Source: DASUPK01 sp963801055
GTDB lineage: Bacteria > Actinomycetota > Thermoleophilia > Solirubrobacterales > 70-9
Direction of reading: 5' to 3'
Length of the DNA stretch: 64,000 bases
Assembly (NCBI GenBank): GCA_963801055.1
Contig: CAWDDE010000001.1
Span: forward strand, 682,001-746,000
Every line of letters begins with the position of its first letter. Position 1 is the stretch's first letter. Shown piece by piece: positions 43,521 to 51,051 of the stretch. The notes beneath the pieces were generated by a model. That model ran no database searches, was not told the DNA's origin, and saw only the letters and a program-made list of their open reading frames with translations. The position numbers and the translations under genes are program-made.

Positions 43521-44009
43521 TTAGTCGAGTTTCGGCCCGTGCGGCACGGCGAGGGGGAGCACGTACCACAACATTCCGAAGATCACCGCCGCCACTACGC
43601 CACCGATGATGGTCAGCGTGGGGCTGTAGATGAAGTCCGCGATCAGCATCACTGCGCCCGTCATCGCAGCGGCTAGAAAGCCGATTCCGCCGATCGCCAT
43701 CTTGTTTGAGGCCCGCAGAATCCGCTCCTTGTCCTGCTGGCGAAAGCGCAGCCGATGCCAAGCCGAAGGTGCAATCAGCAACGCAGACGAGGTCGCGGTG
43801 AACGAGAGGATGGCGAAGAAGAGAGCGCGCTGAAAGTCAGTCGTGGTCGTGAATCCCTGAGCGAACGGCACCGCGAGCAGGAACGCGAAGAGCACCTGAA
43901 CCCCGGGCAGTGCAACCCGCAGCTCGTTGAGCAGCTCGATCAGCTCGCGACTGACCCGCTCCGCGTGGTCCTCGCCCGGGGCGCCGCCTCCTCCGTGATC
44001 CTGCGCCAT
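43521..44009 (-). CDS. DUF6328-type membrane protein
   Basis: A 162-aa protein: AQDHGGGGAPGEDHAERVSR, then the family block ELIELLNELRVALPGVQVLF-AFLLAVPFAQGF, RALFFAILSFTATSSALLIA-PSAWHRLRFR, FLAAAMTGAVMLIADFIY and VVAAVIFGMLWYVLPLAV. Four TM helices with a conserved basic loop. Function unknown in the family. ATG at 44009 preferred because conservation begins there; an in-frame start at 44117 would overlap the TetR gene. Confidence 0.75.
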   Translation of the reverse strand: MAQDHGGGGAPGEDHAERVSRELIELLNELRVALPGVQVLFAFLLAVPFAQGFTTTTDFQRALFFAILSFTATSSALLIAPSAWHRLRFRQQDKERILRASNKMAIGGIGFLAAAMTGAVMLIADFIYSPTLTIIGGVVAAVIFGMLWYVLPLAVPHGPKLD

Positions 44010-44076
44010 GCGGCTGACTCGTTCCCGCATCCGGTGGGGCCGAAACGGCAGCCGGCAGAACTCACGGCAACTGCGT

Positions 44077-44745
44077 TCACGGAGCGGGGTCAGATGAACG
44101 GGAGGCGTCCAGGCCAAGCACGCCCCCTGCAGTGCGCGCGGCGAGTTCCTCGTCGTGAGGTGCCTGCCCAGCGAGCGCGATGACGGCGCCCTCGAGAGCC
44201 CCCATGAATGCCAGCGCGACCACTCTGGCCGGCGCGCCAGGCGGGATCGACCCGTCTCTGCGCCCGGCCTTGATCACGCGGGCGACACGCCTGACTGCCG
44301 TTTCCGAGATCCGCTCGATCTCCCGGCCGACCGGATGGTCGTGGCCGCTGAACTCGACTCTGAGTGCCATCACGACTCGGGCGATGTCACGCCGGCAGAA
44401 GACGGCGTGACCGCGCGCCAGCGCGATCAGCTCAGCGACCGGATCAGGCTCCTGCTTGGCCGGCTCGCCGACCTCTCGGATCCAGTTCTCGTTGACCCAA
44501 TCGATCACCGCAAGGGCAAGGTCTGCCTTGTCCTCGAACTGGTGGTACAGAGCGCCGCGTGTGTAACCGGCCTCGCGCGCGACCTCCTCAAGCCGAAGGT
44601 GGCCGTAGCCGTAACGGGACAAGCCCCTCGCGGCCGCCTCGAGCAGGGCGCTCCGTGAGCGCGCGCTTCGCTCCGCCTGCGTGGGGCGGCTGGCGCCTAG
44701 TGCTTTAGCGGTGGTCGACTCAGGTGACGTCATACGTACAAGCAT
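44077..44745 (-). CDS. TetR-family transcriptional regulator
   Basis: A 218-222-aa regulator. N-terminal HTH: ARSRSALLEAAARGLSRYGY, LRLEEVAREAGYTRGALYHQ, FEDKADLALAVIDWV (canonical TetR recognition helix TRGALYHQF). The ligand-binding C-terminal domain is helical. ATG at 44745 or 44733; an inverted repeat overlaps both, indicating autorepression. Divergent from a DUF2867 gene, which is the likely target. Overlaps no other convincing gene. Confidence 0.88.
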   Translation of the reverse strand: MLVRMTSPESTTAKALGASRPTQAERSARSRSALLEAAARGLSRYGYGHLRLEEVAREAGYTRGALYHQFEDKADLALAVIDWVNENWIREVGEPAKQEPDPVAELIALARGHAVFCRRDIARVVMALRVEFSGHDHPVGREIERISETAVRRVARVIKAGRRDGSIPPGAPARVVALAFMGALEGAVIALAGQAPHDEELAARTAGGVLGLDASRSSDPAP

Positions 44746-44753
44746 GTATGTAT
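44732..44753. promoter_or_regulatory. TetR operator candidate at the regulator start codon
   Basis: ATACGTAC - AAGCAT - GTATGTAT: 8-bp arms with one mismatch, in the TetR-DUF2867 divergent region. AT-rich in a GC-rich genome and overlapping the alternative TetR start codons. A binding TetR protein would block its own gene and the divergent gene. Confidence 0.55.
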
Positions 44754-44785
44754 ATTATCGACAATGGAGTCCGTTGGCGCTGTCA

Positions 44786-45415
44786 ATGCGCGGTGAGGCG
44801 AGTCGGGTGAGACTGCCGAGCGCAGCGCACACCTCCCGGCGCTGGCGGATCCACGAGCTCACTCGGGACTTCGAGCTCGAAGACGTCTGGGCCCTGCCGA
44901 CGCCCGGTGGCGCGGATGAGTTCCATCTGCTGGTCGAGGGATTCGCGTCGGCCGACCCTTCGCGGAGCGCATCAGGCCCCGTCCGTGCCCTCTTCGCGAT
45001 CCGATGGAAGCTAGGGGAGCTGCTCCGCTGGGATCGCCCGGACACCGGCATCGGCTCGCGGGTGCCGACGCTGCGCGACCGCCTGCCGGCGGATCTCCGT
45101 GAAACCGGGCCGGGGCCGAAATTCGACGGCCTGCCCTTCACGCCGCTGTACCTGCTCGAGGACGAGTGGGCCGCGGAGATCGCCAACCGGACCATGCATG
45201 GGGTCCTGCACTTGGGCTGGGTGCCGGACGGGGCCGGTGGCTACCGCGGCCAGATGGCCGTGTTGGTGAAGCGAAACGGCCTGCTCGGCACCGCCTACAT
45301 GGCGGCGATCAGGCCATTCCGGCACCTGCTCGTCTACCCGCAGATGCTGCGAGACATCGAGCGCGGGTGGCAGGCGCGGACCGGCGAGACGACGCCGAAA
45401 TTGTCCATGAGCTGA
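44786..45415 (+). CDS. DUF2867 domain protein
   Basis: A 209-aa protein: RLPSAAHTSRRWRIHELTRD, FELEDVWALPTPGGADEFHL-LVEGFASADP, ALFAIRWKLGELLRWD, FTPLYLLEDEWAAEIANRTM-HGVLHLGWV and MAVLVKRNGLLGTAYMAAIR-PFRHLLVYPQML. DUF2867 proteins are often found with NmrA-type reductases and TetR regulators; function unknown. Start at ATG 44786 gives MRGEASRVRLPSAAH. Divergent from the TetR gene; followed by a cupin. Confidence 0.8.
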   Translation: MRGEASRVRLPSAAHTSRRWRIHELTRDFELEDVWALPTPGGADEFHLLVEGFASADPSRSASGPVRALFAIRWKLGELLRWDRPDTGIGSRVPTLRDRLPADLRETGPGPKFDGLPFTPLYLLEDEWAAEIANRTMHGVLHLGWVPDGAGGYRGQMAVLVKRNGLLGTAYMAAIRPFRHLLVYPQMLRDIERGWQARTGETTPKLSMS

Positions 45416-45481
45416 TCAGGCTCGCGGCGACGCTCAGCAAGATCTAAGTTCGGCGATCGCCCCTTCCTTCAGGAGAACGAC

Positions 45482-45889
45482 ATGCAGATCAGCAGGAGCT
45501 CCAACGAGACCACGCCCGGGCCCGCCGAATGGTTCACCGGCGCGGTCTACATCGACACGGTCGCGACGCCGGCCAAGCCCGCCCACCTGCAGGCCAGCAG
45601 CGTCCACTTCACGCCGGGCGCCCGGACCGCGTGGCACACCCACCCAAACGGTCAGACCATCTACGTCACCGAGGGCGTCGGCCTGTGCCAGCGTCGCGGC
45701 GGACCGATCGAAGTGATCCGACCCGGTGACCGCGTCTTCTTCGAGGCGGGTGAGGACCACTGGCACGGTGCTGGCCCGAACCGGTTCATGACCCATCTCG
45801 CGATGCTCGAGGTCGACGACGAAGGCAACAACGCGACCTGGGGCGACCACGTCACCGACGAGGAGTACAACGCCGCACCGGAGTCGTAG
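45482..45889 (+). CDS. Cupin-domain protein, quercetinase/hydrolase-like
   Basis: A 135-aa single cupin. Metal motif: ARTAWHTHPNGQTIYVTEGV (H-x-H ... then Glu/His later), DRVFFEAGEDHWHGAGPNRF with the last His. ASSVHFTPG and MTHLAMLEVDD are the flanking strands. This layout matches the small cupins annotated as carboxymuconolactone-decarboxylase-associated or (R)-mandelonitrile-lyase-like; activity not assignable. AGGAGAACGAC precedes the ATG. Probably one transcript with the DUF2867 gene. Confidence 0.85.
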   Translation: MQISRSSNETTPGPAEWFTGAVYIDTVATPAKPAHLQASSVHFTPGARTAWHTHPNGQTIYVTEGVGLCQRRGGPIEVIRPGDRVFFEAGEDHWHGAGPNRFMTHLAMLEVDDEGNNATWGDHVTDEEYNAAPES

Positions 45890-45932
45890 CCGCCAACCCC
45901 TCGAGCCGGTGACCGCCTTCTAAGCTCAATCT

Positions 45933-46328
45933 ATGAGCAAGAAACCGACCGTATGGGTCCTCGATACGGAAACCAAAGGCACCGGCGCCGAGATGGTGCC
46001 GCTCGAGAGGCTCGAGAAGGAGCGCAAGCGCCAAAAGGGTGACCGTGAGCGGATCAGGGTGATAGCCCGAGACGACTCGGGTGCCGGGAACGAGCCCGCC
46101 ACCGAGCCCGAGGCGCCACGGGGCGCGCGCCGGCTCAAGGTCGTCAACGTGCTCAGCCGACAAGTGCTGGCCGACGACGTGGGGGTAGCCGAGGCCCTGC
46201 AGACCCTGCGCACTGTCAACAGCGTTGTGGACGTCAACGTGTACGTCTGGGAGCCGAGTGAGGAGGATTGGCGCCCGTTGACGTTGTCCGAGCGAAGGAC
46301 GCTCTGGAGCTTTCGCAACGCCGGCTGA
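45933..46328 (+). CDS. Conserved hypothetical protein
   Basis: A 131-aa protein: SKKPTVWVLDTETKGTGAEM, VPLERLEKERKRQKGDRERI, a disordered acidic middle, then a compact C-terminal domain LKVVNVLSRQVLADDVGVAE-ALQTLRTVNSVVDVNVYVW and WRPLTLSERRTLWSFRNAG. The start WVLDTETKGTGA occurs in a small actinobacterial family of unknown function. No TM. Sits just before nhaA (28 bp) on the same strand. Confidence 0.6.
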   Translation: MSKKPTVWVLDTETKGTGAEMVPLERLEKERKRQKGDRERIRVIARDDSGAGNEPATEPEAPRGARRLKVVNVLSRQVLADDVGVAEALQTLRTVNSVVDVNVYVWEPSEEDWRPLTLSERRTLWSFRNAG

Positions 46329-46356
46329 CCCGCCCGCGTCGTGAGACAGTTGATGC

Positions 46357-48327
46357 ATGAGCCCGGCGGACGAGCCCCAGCCGAGCGGATCGAATCGACG
46401 GCGTGTGGCGCGTGATGCCTTCACGGGCCACACAGCCTGGGCGCGCAACCTAGCAGCGCCGGTCCGCGACTTCCTGAGCCAAGAGACGGGCGGTGCCGTC
46501 GTCCTGCTGGCGGCGGCGGCCGCGGCGCTGATCTGGGCGAACTCGCCCTGGTCGGACTCGTACGAGTCGTTTTGGACGACCAAGCTCTCGATCAACCTCG
46601 GCAGCGATGGGATCTCTTTGGACCTGCGTCACTGGGTCAACGAGGGACTGATGACGTTCTTCTTCCTGGTGGTGGGGCTCGAGGCCAAGCGTGAGCTCGA
46701 CACGGGAGAGCTCCGCGAGAGGCAGCGGATCGCGATCCCGGTGGCGGCGGCCATCGGCGGAATGGCCGTGCCCATCCTGATCTTTCTTGCCTTCAATGCA
46801 GGCGGCGCCGGGGCGCACGGCTGGGGAGCTGCGATGTCGACCGACACCGCACTGGCTCTCGGCGTCCTGGGGCTGGTGGCCCCAGGCGGCACCCGCCTTC
46901 GCCTTCGCCTGCTCACCCTCGCCGTCGTCGACGACCTCGTGGCGCTGGTGGTGATCGCGGCCGTCTACTCGGACGATCTCTCGTGGCTGCCACTCGCCCT
47001 GGCCGTCGTTTTCTTCGCGCTGATGGTGGCGCTCCGCTACGTGCAGGCGAGCTGGCGCCGGCAAGCCGCCGTCGCGCTTGGCGTCGCGCTCTGGATCGCG
47101 CTCTATGAGTCCGGGATCGACCCGGTTGTGGCGGGACTCGCAATTGGGCTCGTGACGAGCGCGTACCGACCGGCGCGGGAGGAACTCGAGCGGGTGACGG
47201 AGCTGACGCGATCGTTCCGGGAGCAGCCCACGCCTGAGCTCGCCAGGACCGCGCAGCGGAGCGTGGCGACCGCAATCTCGGCGAACGAGAGGCTCCAGTA
47301 CGAGCTTCACCCCTGGACCAGCTACGTGATCGTGCCGGTGTTCGCGCTCGCAAACGCCGGAGTTCACATCGATTCTGAGCTGCTCGGCGATGCCGTCACA
47401 TCGCCGGTGACCCTTGGAATCTTCTTCGGCTATGTCCTGGGTAAGCCGCTCGGCGTCCTCGGGGCGAGCTGGCTCGCGTCTCGACCGTGGGTTGCCGGCC
47501 TTCAGCGTTCGCTGAGCTGGCCGGTGATCGCCGGCGGCGGCACCGTGGCGGGAATCGGGTTCACGGTCTCCGTATTGATCTCGAGCCTCGCGTTCGAGGG
47601 TCAACCGCAGCTTCTCGAGCAGGCGAAGCTCGGCGTCTTGGCGGCGGCAATTACCGCCTCACTCCTCGCCTGGGCCGTGTTCAGCGCGATCCGAAGGCTG
47701 CCCGCTCCCATCAGGGCGCGGCAGCTCGCCGGGACCACGGAAGAACTGCTCGACCTCTCCGAGGAGATCGACCCGGATCGCGACCACATCCGCGGCTCCG
47801 AGGCGGCTCCCGTGACGCTGGTCGAGTACGGCGACTACGAATGCCCGTATTGCGGCCAGGCCGAGCCCGTCGTCCGCGAGCTGCTCGACTCCTTCGGCGA
47901 CGATGTTCGGTACGTCTGGCGCCACCTCCCCCTCAACGACGTCCATCCGAACGCCCAGATGGCGGCGGAGGCGACGGAGGCGGCCACCGCCCAGGGAGCG
48001 TTCTGGCAGATGAACGACAAGCTCCTCCAGCACCAGGACGCTCTCACCGCGGACGACCTGACGCGCTACGCAGAGGAGCTGGGCCTCGACGTCGAGCGGT
48101 TCTGGGACGAGCTGCGGCGGCGCAACTACGCGGATCGTGTGGCCGAGGACGTAGCCAGCGCCGATGCCAGCGGGGTCGCCGGCACGCCCACCTTCTTCAT
48201 CAACGGAAGGCTGCACCAGGGCGCATACGACATCGACACCCTCACCACCGCGGTGGAGAGGGCGAGGCGCACGGCGCTGCTGAGGGGCGCTGCACCCGCC
48301 CAGCCAGAACTCGAGCGCGTGCCCTGA
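46357..48327 (+). CDS. NhaA Na+/H+ antiporter fused to a DsbA-like thioredoxin domain
   Basis: A 656-aa fusion. Residues ~20-440: NhaA with TM helices, FLSQETGGAVVLLAAAAAAL, RHWVNEGLMTFFFLVVGLEA-KREL, AMSTDTALALGVLGLVAPGG, the ion-binding Asp pair in LTLAVVDDLVALVVIA, and IAGGGTVAGIGFTVSVLISS. Residues ~470-650: DsbA/thioredoxin with VTLVEYGDYECPYCGQAEPV (CPYC), PNAQMAAEATEAATAQGAFW and GVAGTPTFFINGRLHQGAYD. The cytoplasmic or extracytoplasmic location of the redox domain depends on topology and is not certain. The fusion is known in Actinobacteria. No frameshift. Confidence 0.93.
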   Translation: MSPADEPQPSGSNRRRVARDAFTGHTAWARNLAAPVRDFLSQETGGAVVLLAAAAAALIWANSPWSDSYESFWTTKLSINLGSDGISLDLRHWVNEGLMTFFFLVVGLEAKRELDTGELRERQRIAIPVAAAIGGMAVPILIFLAFNAGGAGAHGWGAAMSTDTALALGVLGLVAPGGTRLRLRLLTLAVVDDLVALVVIAAVYSDDLSWLPLALAVVFFALMVALRYVQASWRRQAAVALGVALWIALYESGIDPVVAGLAIGLVTSAYRPAREELERVTELTRSFREQPTPELARTAQRSVATAISANERLQYELHPWTSYVIVPVFALANAGVHIDSELLGDAVTSPVTLGIFFGYVLGKPLGVLGASWLASRPWVAGLQRSLSWPVIAGGGTVAGIGFTVSVLISSLAFEGQPQLLEQAKLGVLAAAITASLLAWAVFSAIRRLPAPIRARQLAGTTEELLDLSEEIDPDRDHIRGSEAAPVTLVEYGDYECPYCGQAEPVVRELLDSFGDDVRYVWRHLPLNDVHPNAQMAAEATEAATAQGAFWQMNDKLLQHQDALTADDLTRYAEELGLDVERFWDELRRRNYADRVAEDVASADASGVAGTPTFFINGRLHQGAYDIDTLTTAVERARRTALLRGAAPAQPELERVP

Positions 48328-48353
48328 GCGGCCCTGGCTTGCTGGGACTGTGC

Positions 48354-49400
48354 TCAGGCCCGTTCTTGTGAGACCTGCCTCGTCAGCCCTGACCATCCGT
48401 CGATCGGGTCGGTCGACCGTACGACGTGCATGCCGGCCGCCGCGTAGCGCTCGAATGCGGCGTCCGCCTCATCGGTGTAGTCGATGACTCCGGGGACCAC
48501 GATCGGAGAGGTGCAGTCCTCGAGCAGGAAGGTGCGCTCGGCGAGCCGCACGCCGATCTCCTCCTCTTCGAGGAGATCGTCGATGGTCCACGCCAGGCAG
48601 TGGCTCTTCGCCTGGCCGGCAATCACCACGGCATCAAAGCCCAGGAGCTTCTCGATCAGCCGCTTGTTCTTACCGCCCAAGGAGTCACCGTCCGGTCCCT
48701 CGGTCACCTCGGGCCCGAGCATCGAGTAGTGCTCGGTGAGCGGGTCGTCGCCCTTCACCTGGAACTCGGGGTTGCTGTGTCTCGCTGTGCCGTGGAAGAA
48801 GACGGCTTCCTCGAGCGCCGAGACGAGCGCGTGCCCGATCCCGCCGAGCATCGCGTGGTAGGGCCAAATCGTGAGGTCGTACTTGCCACCCTCGGCGAGC
48901 CGCCGCGCGTAGTGCAGCAGGTGGCGTTGGGCATAGTCCGCGTCGACGCCGAGCGCCCGCGCGACGGTGGTGTTCATCCTCCAGCGGCCCGATTCCACGT
49001 CGTCGACCGAGACGAGCGTGAAGGGATCCGGATAGTTGCCGTGCTCGTCGACGAGCCAGATCGCATGGAAGACCTGCATCGCGTGGTGGGTATCCAGGCT
49101 GGGGAAGATCTGCGTGATCGCGCCCAGGTTGCGATAGATGAACTCGCAGAGGCGGCGGGAGTCGTCGACGGCGGCCCTTCCCGTGCGCCCGCCGACGAAC
49201 AGCTCGAAGTCGGGGATGCAGAAGGTGTTCTGCACGTCGACGACGAGCAGGGCGAGGCGAAAGGAATCGTCGCTTGCCGGTGCGAGCCCGTGCTCCTCGG
49301 CCCACGCCGGGGCCTCGCGCGCCCGGTCCTCGTAGGGGACCCGCCAGACCTCGCCCACGCGATTCGGCTGGAAGTGGGGCGGGAGCGGTAGCTGGGACAT
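48354..49400 (-). CDS. Cysteine hydrolase (isochorismatase/nicotinamidase-like)
   Basis: A 348-aa protein, longer than typical 180-220-aa cysteine hydrolases. RLALLVVDVQNTFCIPDFEL carries the catalytic Asp; the Lys region and the nucleophile region VVIAGQAKSHCLAWTIDDLL (Cys in A-x-S-H-C) are present; IFPSLDTHHAMQVFHAIWLV and HSNPEFQVKGDDPLTEHYSM are extra segments of this subgroup. ATG at 49400 preferred: GGAAGG precedes it and conservation begins at SQLPLPPHFQPNRVGEVWRV. Convergent with nhaA. Substrate unknown. Confidence 0.85.
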   Translation of the reverse strand: MSQLPLPPHFQPNRVGEVWRVPYEDRAREAPAWAEEHGLAPASDDSFRLALLVVDVQNTFCIPDFELFVGGRTGRAAVDDSRRLCEFIYRNLGAITQIFPSLDTHHAMQVFHAIWLVDEHGNYPDPFTLVSVDDVESGRWRMNTTVARALGVDADYAQRHLLHYARRLAEGGKYDLTIWPYHAMLGGIGHALVSALEEAVFFHGTARHSNPEFQVKGDDPLTEHYSMLGPEVTEGPDGDSLGGKNKRLIEKLLGFDAVVIAGQAKSHCLAWTIDDLLEEEEIGVRLAERTFLLEDCTSPIVVPGVIDYTDEADAAFERYAAAGMHVVRSTDPIDGWSGLTRQVSQERA

Positions 49401-49505
49401 CGTGCCCTTCCCCGCGATGCTACTCGCCGGGGAAACGTCGAACCGCGCCCAACACGGGCCGAAGGGAAATAGGCTCGATCGCGACACGCGAACCGAGGAG
49501 GACCC

Positions 49506-50210
49506 ATGGAGCTGGAAGGAAAGGCCGCGCTCATCACGGGCGCCAGCGGCGGCATCGGCGCCGCGGTTGCGCGCAGGCTGCACGATGCGGGAGCGTCGGT
49601 CGGGTTGCTCTCCCGGCGCGGCGACGATCTCGGTCTCCAGCGCTCGCTGGGCGTCAGCTGTGACGTCCGCGACCGCAGCGCTGTGGCCGACGCCACCGAC
49701 GCCGTCGTCGAGCGCTTCGGCCGCCTCGATGTGGTCGTCGCCAACGCGGGCGTGGGGGCCTACGGCCCCTTCCTGGAGCTCGACCCGGAGCTAATGGAGG
49801 CGATGATTGACGTCAACCTGAAGGGCACGCTCTACACCGCGGCCGCGACGCTCCAACATCTGATCGATTCGGGCGAGGGGGACTTCGTGGCGCTCGCGAG
49901 CGTCGCCGGTCTCCGCGCGTTTCCGGGGGAGGCCGCCTACAACGCGTCGAAGTTCGGCCAGGTCGGATTCGCGCGAGCACTCGACCACGAGCTGCGGGAA
50001 CGCGGCGTGCGGGCCACCTGCATCTGCCCCGGCGGTGTGAAGACCGACTTCGCGATCGGGACCGGTCGGACGGAGGGAGATCCCGAGCTCGACGGGATGC
50101 TGACCGCAGACGAGGTCGCCGACGTGGTGTTGTTCGCGGTCACGCGGCCTAAGCGAATGCGGATCCTGACCACGAGCTTCCGCCCGATGAGCGAGGCTTC
50201 CTGGGGCTAG
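49506..50210 (+). CDS. Short-chain dehydrogenase/reductase
   Basis: A 234-aa classical SDR: LEGKAALITGASGGIGAAVA, VGLLSRRGDDLGLQ, VVVANAGVGAYGPFLELDPE, ALASVAGLRAFPGEAAYNAS-KFG (Ser, Tyr, Lys) and CICPGGVKTDFAIGTGR. Short and FabG-like, with a C-terminal VLFAVTRPKRMRILTTSFRP. GGAGGACCC before the ATG at 49506. Divergent from the cysteine hydrolase. Confidence 0.9.
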   Translation: MELEGKAALITGASGGIGAAVARRLHDAGASVGLLSRRGDDLGLQRSLGVSCDVRDRSAVADATDAVVERFGRLDVVVANAGVGAYGPFLELDPELMEAMIDVNLKGTLYTAAATLQHLIDSGEGDFVALASVAGLRAFPGEAAYNASKFGQVGFARALDHELRERGVRATCICPGGVKTDFAIGTGRTEGDPELDGMLTADEVADVVLFAVTRPKRMRILTTSFRPMSEASWG

Positions 50211-50323
50211 ATCGCCGTCGTCCCCGGGGGCACGCGATCAGGCACTTCTACGAGTCCGGCCGCAGGTGGCCCTGGGCCGGTGGATGCACCCGGCGTCTGA
50301 GCCTGCCTGCGTATTGTTGGAGC

Positions 50324-50962
50324 GTGCGATCGGTTGAAGGCCTGAGGGCGGCCGACCTGGTCGATGCCATTGGGCGGCTGCACCGGCATCGCTGCCACAT
50401 CCTCGATCTGGTCAGCCCGACCCCCGGCCGCGTGCTCTTTGGGCCGGCCGTGACGATCTCCTACTTTCCGAGCTGCTCCGCCGGGCTCGACCCCGACCGC
50501 TTCAATCTCCGCAACCTTTTCTACGAGGCGGTCGGCGACAAGCCGGAGGGGAAGGTCGTGGTGCTGGCGAGCAACGGCTATACCCACGTCTCGATGGGCG
50601 GGGGCACGAAGCTCTCGCGCCTGCAGAACCACGGCTGCGCGGGGGTGATCACGGACGGCCGCCTGCGCGACTTTGACCAGCTGGCCGCCTACGACTTCGC
50701 GGCATACTGCTCGGGGGAGGCGACGCGGTGGGGAGGGGGAGAGGTGACCCCATTCCAGGCGAACGTGCCGGTCGTCCTCTCCGGCGTGGGCGTGATGCCG
50801 GGCCAGTACGTGTTCGCAGACAGTTCGGGAGCGGTCGTCGTCCCGGACGGCCAGATCGAGGATGTGATCGCGGGTGCCCGAGCTGTCGTGGCGGAGGACA
50901 CCCGCGACGCGGAGGAGATCAAGCGTGAGGCGCTCAGGGGGCCTGGCTCCGAGGGAGGCTGA
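50324..50962 (+). CDS. RraA-like protein (dimethylmenaquinone methyltransferase / aldolase fold)
   Basis: A 212-aa protein of the RraA/HMG-aldolase superfamily. LRAADLVDAIGRLHRHRCHI, GRVLFGPAVTISYFPSC, VVLASNGYTHVSMGGGTKLS (anion-binding loop), NHGCAGVITDGRLRDFDQLA (metal-site G-x-x-x-D-G-x-x-R-D) and a final helix. Members can be pyruvate aldolases or RNase E regulators; RNase E regulation is unlikely to transfer here. GTG start. Followed at once by a broken thiolase start. Confidence 0.82.
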   Translation: MRSVEGLRAADLVDAIGRLHRHRCHILDLVSPTPGRVLFGPAVTISYFPSCSAGLDPDRFNLRNLFYEAVGDKPEGKVVVLASNGYTHVSMGGGTKLSRLQNHGCAGVITDGRLRDFDQLAAYDFAAYCSGEATRWGGGEVTPFQANVPVVLSGVGVMPGQYVFADSSGAVVVPDGQIEDVIAGARAVVAEDTRDAEEIKREALRGPGSEGG

Positions 50963-50967
50963 TCGAG

Positions 50968-51042
50968 ATGACAGATGCATTCGTGCTCGGCGGGGTCCGA
51001 ACCCCGGTCGGCCGCCGCGTAGCTCACGGGCCCGGGCAGTAG
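50968..51042 (+). pseudogene. Truncated N-terminus of a thiolase (acetyl-CoA acetyltransferase)
   Basis: After GAGGGAGG an ATG opens TDAFVLGGVRTPVGRRVAHG and stops. The first 16 residues, AFVLGGVRTPVGR, are the standard thiolase N-terminus (usually continuing (Y/F)GG-x-L); sequence then departs and ends, and the next gene starts 10 bp later. This is a gene stub left by a deletion, with its ribosome-binding site intact. Confidence 0.6.
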
Positions 51043-51051
51043 CGTTGAGCG

